Assembly (NCBI RefSeq): GCF_901538355.1
Contig: NZ_LR593887.1
Coordinates: 5,680,920-5,744,919 of the forward strand
Direction: 5' to 3'
Origin: Tuwongella immobilis
Lineage (GTDB): Bacteria; Planctomycetota; Planctomycetia; Gemmatales; Gemmataceae
DNA: 64,000 nucleotides
Shown here one piece after another: positions 62,606-64,000 of the stretch; the stretch's first letter is position 1, and every line of letters starts with the position of its first letter. Made by a program: the position numbers and the translations under genes. A model generated the notes under the pieces. It saw only the letters and a list, made by a program, of their open reading frames with translations, ran no database searches and was not told where the DNA came from.

Positions 62606-64000
62606 ATGTTACGAGCTTGGCCGGGCAAGCCCTACCCTTTGGGTGCGACATGGGACGGGACCGGGGTCAACTTTGCTATTTTCTCGGCACATGCCACTTC
62701 GATTGAGTTGTGTTTATTTGAATCCGAAGATTCTCCAACCGAATCGACCAAAATTCCGTTAGTCGAAACTACGCATCAGGTTTGGCATGCATACCTTCCG
62801 GATGTCAAACCTGGTCAACTCTACGGTTATCGGGTCCATGGTCCTTGGGAACCTGAAAATGGACATCGATTTAATCCGAACAAAATCATATTAGATCCCT
62901 ACGCCAAGGCGATCGGTCGAACCACGCGCTGGGACGACTCCATGTTTGCGTATCAGGTTGGGAATGAAGCAGCTGATCTCTCGTTTGATGAGCGAGATAA
63001 TGCCGCATTCGCACCGTTGGCCGTCGTGGTGGATCCGGCGTACATCTGGGGTGACGACCGTCGGCCGAATATCCCATGGCATGAGACATTGATTTATGAG
63101 ACTCATGTCAAAGGTTTCACCAAATTAAATCAACTCATCCCCGAAGAATTACGGGGAACCTATGCTGGGTTAGCTACGGAGCCGGTAATTCGGTATCTAA
63201 AAGAATTGGGCGTGACCACAGTTGAGTTGTTACCAGTCCATCATCATTTAGAAGATCGCCATTTGGTAACCAAAGGTTTGGCGAATTATTGGGGCTATAA
63301 TACACTTGGCTTTTTCGCGCCCGAGCCAGACTACGCCGCGAATCCAAAGGGATACGAAGCTGTTCGTGAATTCAAAATGATGGTCCGAACCCTGCATGAA
63401 GCAGGTTTAGAAGTGCTCCTTGATGTTGTGTATAATCACACAGCCGAGGGGAATCACATGGGCCCAATGCTCTCCTTACGTGGAGCAGATAACGCGAGTT
63501 ATTATCGGCTTGTGAATGATGACCGTCGGTTTTACATGGATTATACCGGGTGTGGAAACACACTGAACATGTTAAGTCCCTTTGTATTGCAACTCATCAT
63601 GGATAGTTTGCGATACTGGGTTGTCGAAATGCACGTCGATGGCTTCCGATTTGATTTGGCGAGTGCATTGGCGCGGGAACTTCATGAAGTGGATAAGCTG
63701 GGATCATTCTTCGATATTATTCACCAAGATCCCATTTTATCTCGTGTCAAACTGATCGCAGAGCCATGGGATTTGGGTGAAGGTGGCTATCAAGTGGGGA
63801 ATTTCCCGTCGTTGTGGACAGAATGGAACGGGAAATATCGTGATTGTGTGCGAAGTTTCTGGAAAGGTGACGGCGGCACCTATGCAGAATTTGCGACCCG
63901 TCTCTGCGGATCGAGCGACTTATATGGTCATGGCGGTCGGGCTCCGACGGCCAGCATTAATTTTATCACCGCACACGATGGGTTCACATTGCATGATTTG
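62606..64000 (+). CDS. glgX: glycogen debranching enzyme (partial, continues past window)
   Basis: The frame is open from ATG 62606 to the end of the window: 465 codons without stop, so the C-terminus is missing. GGAG stands six bases upstream. The N-terminal CBM48-like part reads [20 protein letters not shown] and [16 protein letters not shown]. The GH13 domain follows: [40 protein letters not shown] with [40 protein letters not shown], nucleophile Asp in [17 protein letters not shown], acid/base Glu in [20 protein letters not shown] and the third Asp in [13 protein letters not shown]. GlgX cleaves alpha-1,6 branches of phosphorylase-limit glycogen. Confidence 0.95.
   Translation, partial: MLRAWPGKPYPLGATWDGTGVNFAIFSAHATSIELCLFESEDSPTESTKIPLVETTHQVWHAYLPDVKPGQLYGYRVHGPWEPENGHRFNPNKIILDPYAKAIGRTTRWDDSMFAYQVGNEAADLSFDERDNAAFAPLAVVVDPAYIWGDDRRPNIPWHETLIYETHVKGFTKLNQLIPEELRGTYAGLATEPVIRYLKELGVTTVELLPVHHHLEDRHLVTKGLANYWGYNTLGFFAPEPDYAANPKGYEAVREFKMMVRTLHEAGLEVLLDVVYNHTAEGNHMGPMLSLRGADNASYYRLVNDDRRFYMDYTGCGNTLNMLSPFVLQLIMDSLRYWVVEMHVDGFRFDLASALARELHEVDKLGSFFDIIHQDPILSRVKLIAEPWDLGEGGYQVGNFPSLWTEWNGKYRDCVRSFWKGDGGTYAEFATRLCGSSDLYGHGGRAPTASINFITAHDGFTLHDL

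Noticed and set aside
1-64000. tRNA and rRNA genes
   Set aside because: I saw no tRNA-like cloverleaf with TTCRANY arm or rRNA signature in the gaps between genes; a covariance-model scan would be decisive.

Overview
The window is a contiguous piece of a GC-rich planctomycete chromosome, most likely from the Gemmataceae (Gemmata/Tuwongella type). The evidence is lineage-typical families: a DUF1549/DUF1553 cytochrome-like protein with an Ig-like domain, two DUF1559 prepilin-like proteins, Pro/Ala-rich LysM and hypothetical proteins, a secreted neutral-ceramidase homologue and an AAA-type ATPase. No rRNA, tRNA or CRISPR array was recognised. The taxonomic call is recall plus inference, not a search result.

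Layout. 0-8 kb: hypothetical genes, an acetyltransferase strongly resembling aminoglycoside AAC(3)-I, rsmH with a giant LysM protein behind it, a membrane-anchored MutS-like ATPase and a ceramidase-like enzyme. 8.4-13.5 kb: a tight DNA-repair operon (ATP-dependent DNA ligase, Lhr-like helicase, PdeM-type nuclease). 13.6-25.6 kb: a DUF1549/1553 protein, rlmN, a sigma factor/anti-sigma/secreted protein operon, a double-ATPase ABC protein, a Kef-type antiporter, a purple-acid-phosphatase-like enzyme and an FHA-GGDEF diguanylate cyclase. 25.8-33.7 kb: a Pro-rich secreted protein, an MFS transporter, a GNAT-like protein, a FIST protein, a methyltransferase and an orphan gene. 33.9-38.4 kb: a cobalamin riboswitch leading into DUF1559-cobS-cobC, and divergently a YeiH-like exporter plus a small membrane protein.

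38.5-44.5 kb is the accessory region. Four copies of an exactly 318-bp element with 16-nt inverted ends, all in one orientation, alternate with AT-richer genes of unknown function, followed by a degenerate IS5-type insertion sequence. Three of the four copies sit precisely on the TAG stop codon of the neighbouring gene. The element carries what looks like the tail of an IS701-type transposase, and YTAG is the target I recall for that family, so the best reading is an IS701-derived MITE that targets CTAG/TTAG. Its ends are mosaic, suggesting recombination between copies.

44.5-64 kb returns to core genes: a PhoD-like phosphatase, a lipoprotein and DUF1559 pair, tetrapyrrole genes (precorrin-2 dehydrogenase, HemX/CcsA-like, hemA), a TPR-type lipoprotein, a PPi-type phosphofructokinase, thrS with an ~89-residue insertion, an RraA-like protein, an AAA ATPase, queG, a secreted C2-domain protein, a flavin oxidoreductase, a hydrolase and the first 465 codons of glgX, which runs off the end. 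Several sets are translationally coupled by ATGA or TAATG overlaps: ligase-helicase, sigma-anti-sigma-third gene, DUF1559-cobS, HemX-hemA and ATPase-queG.
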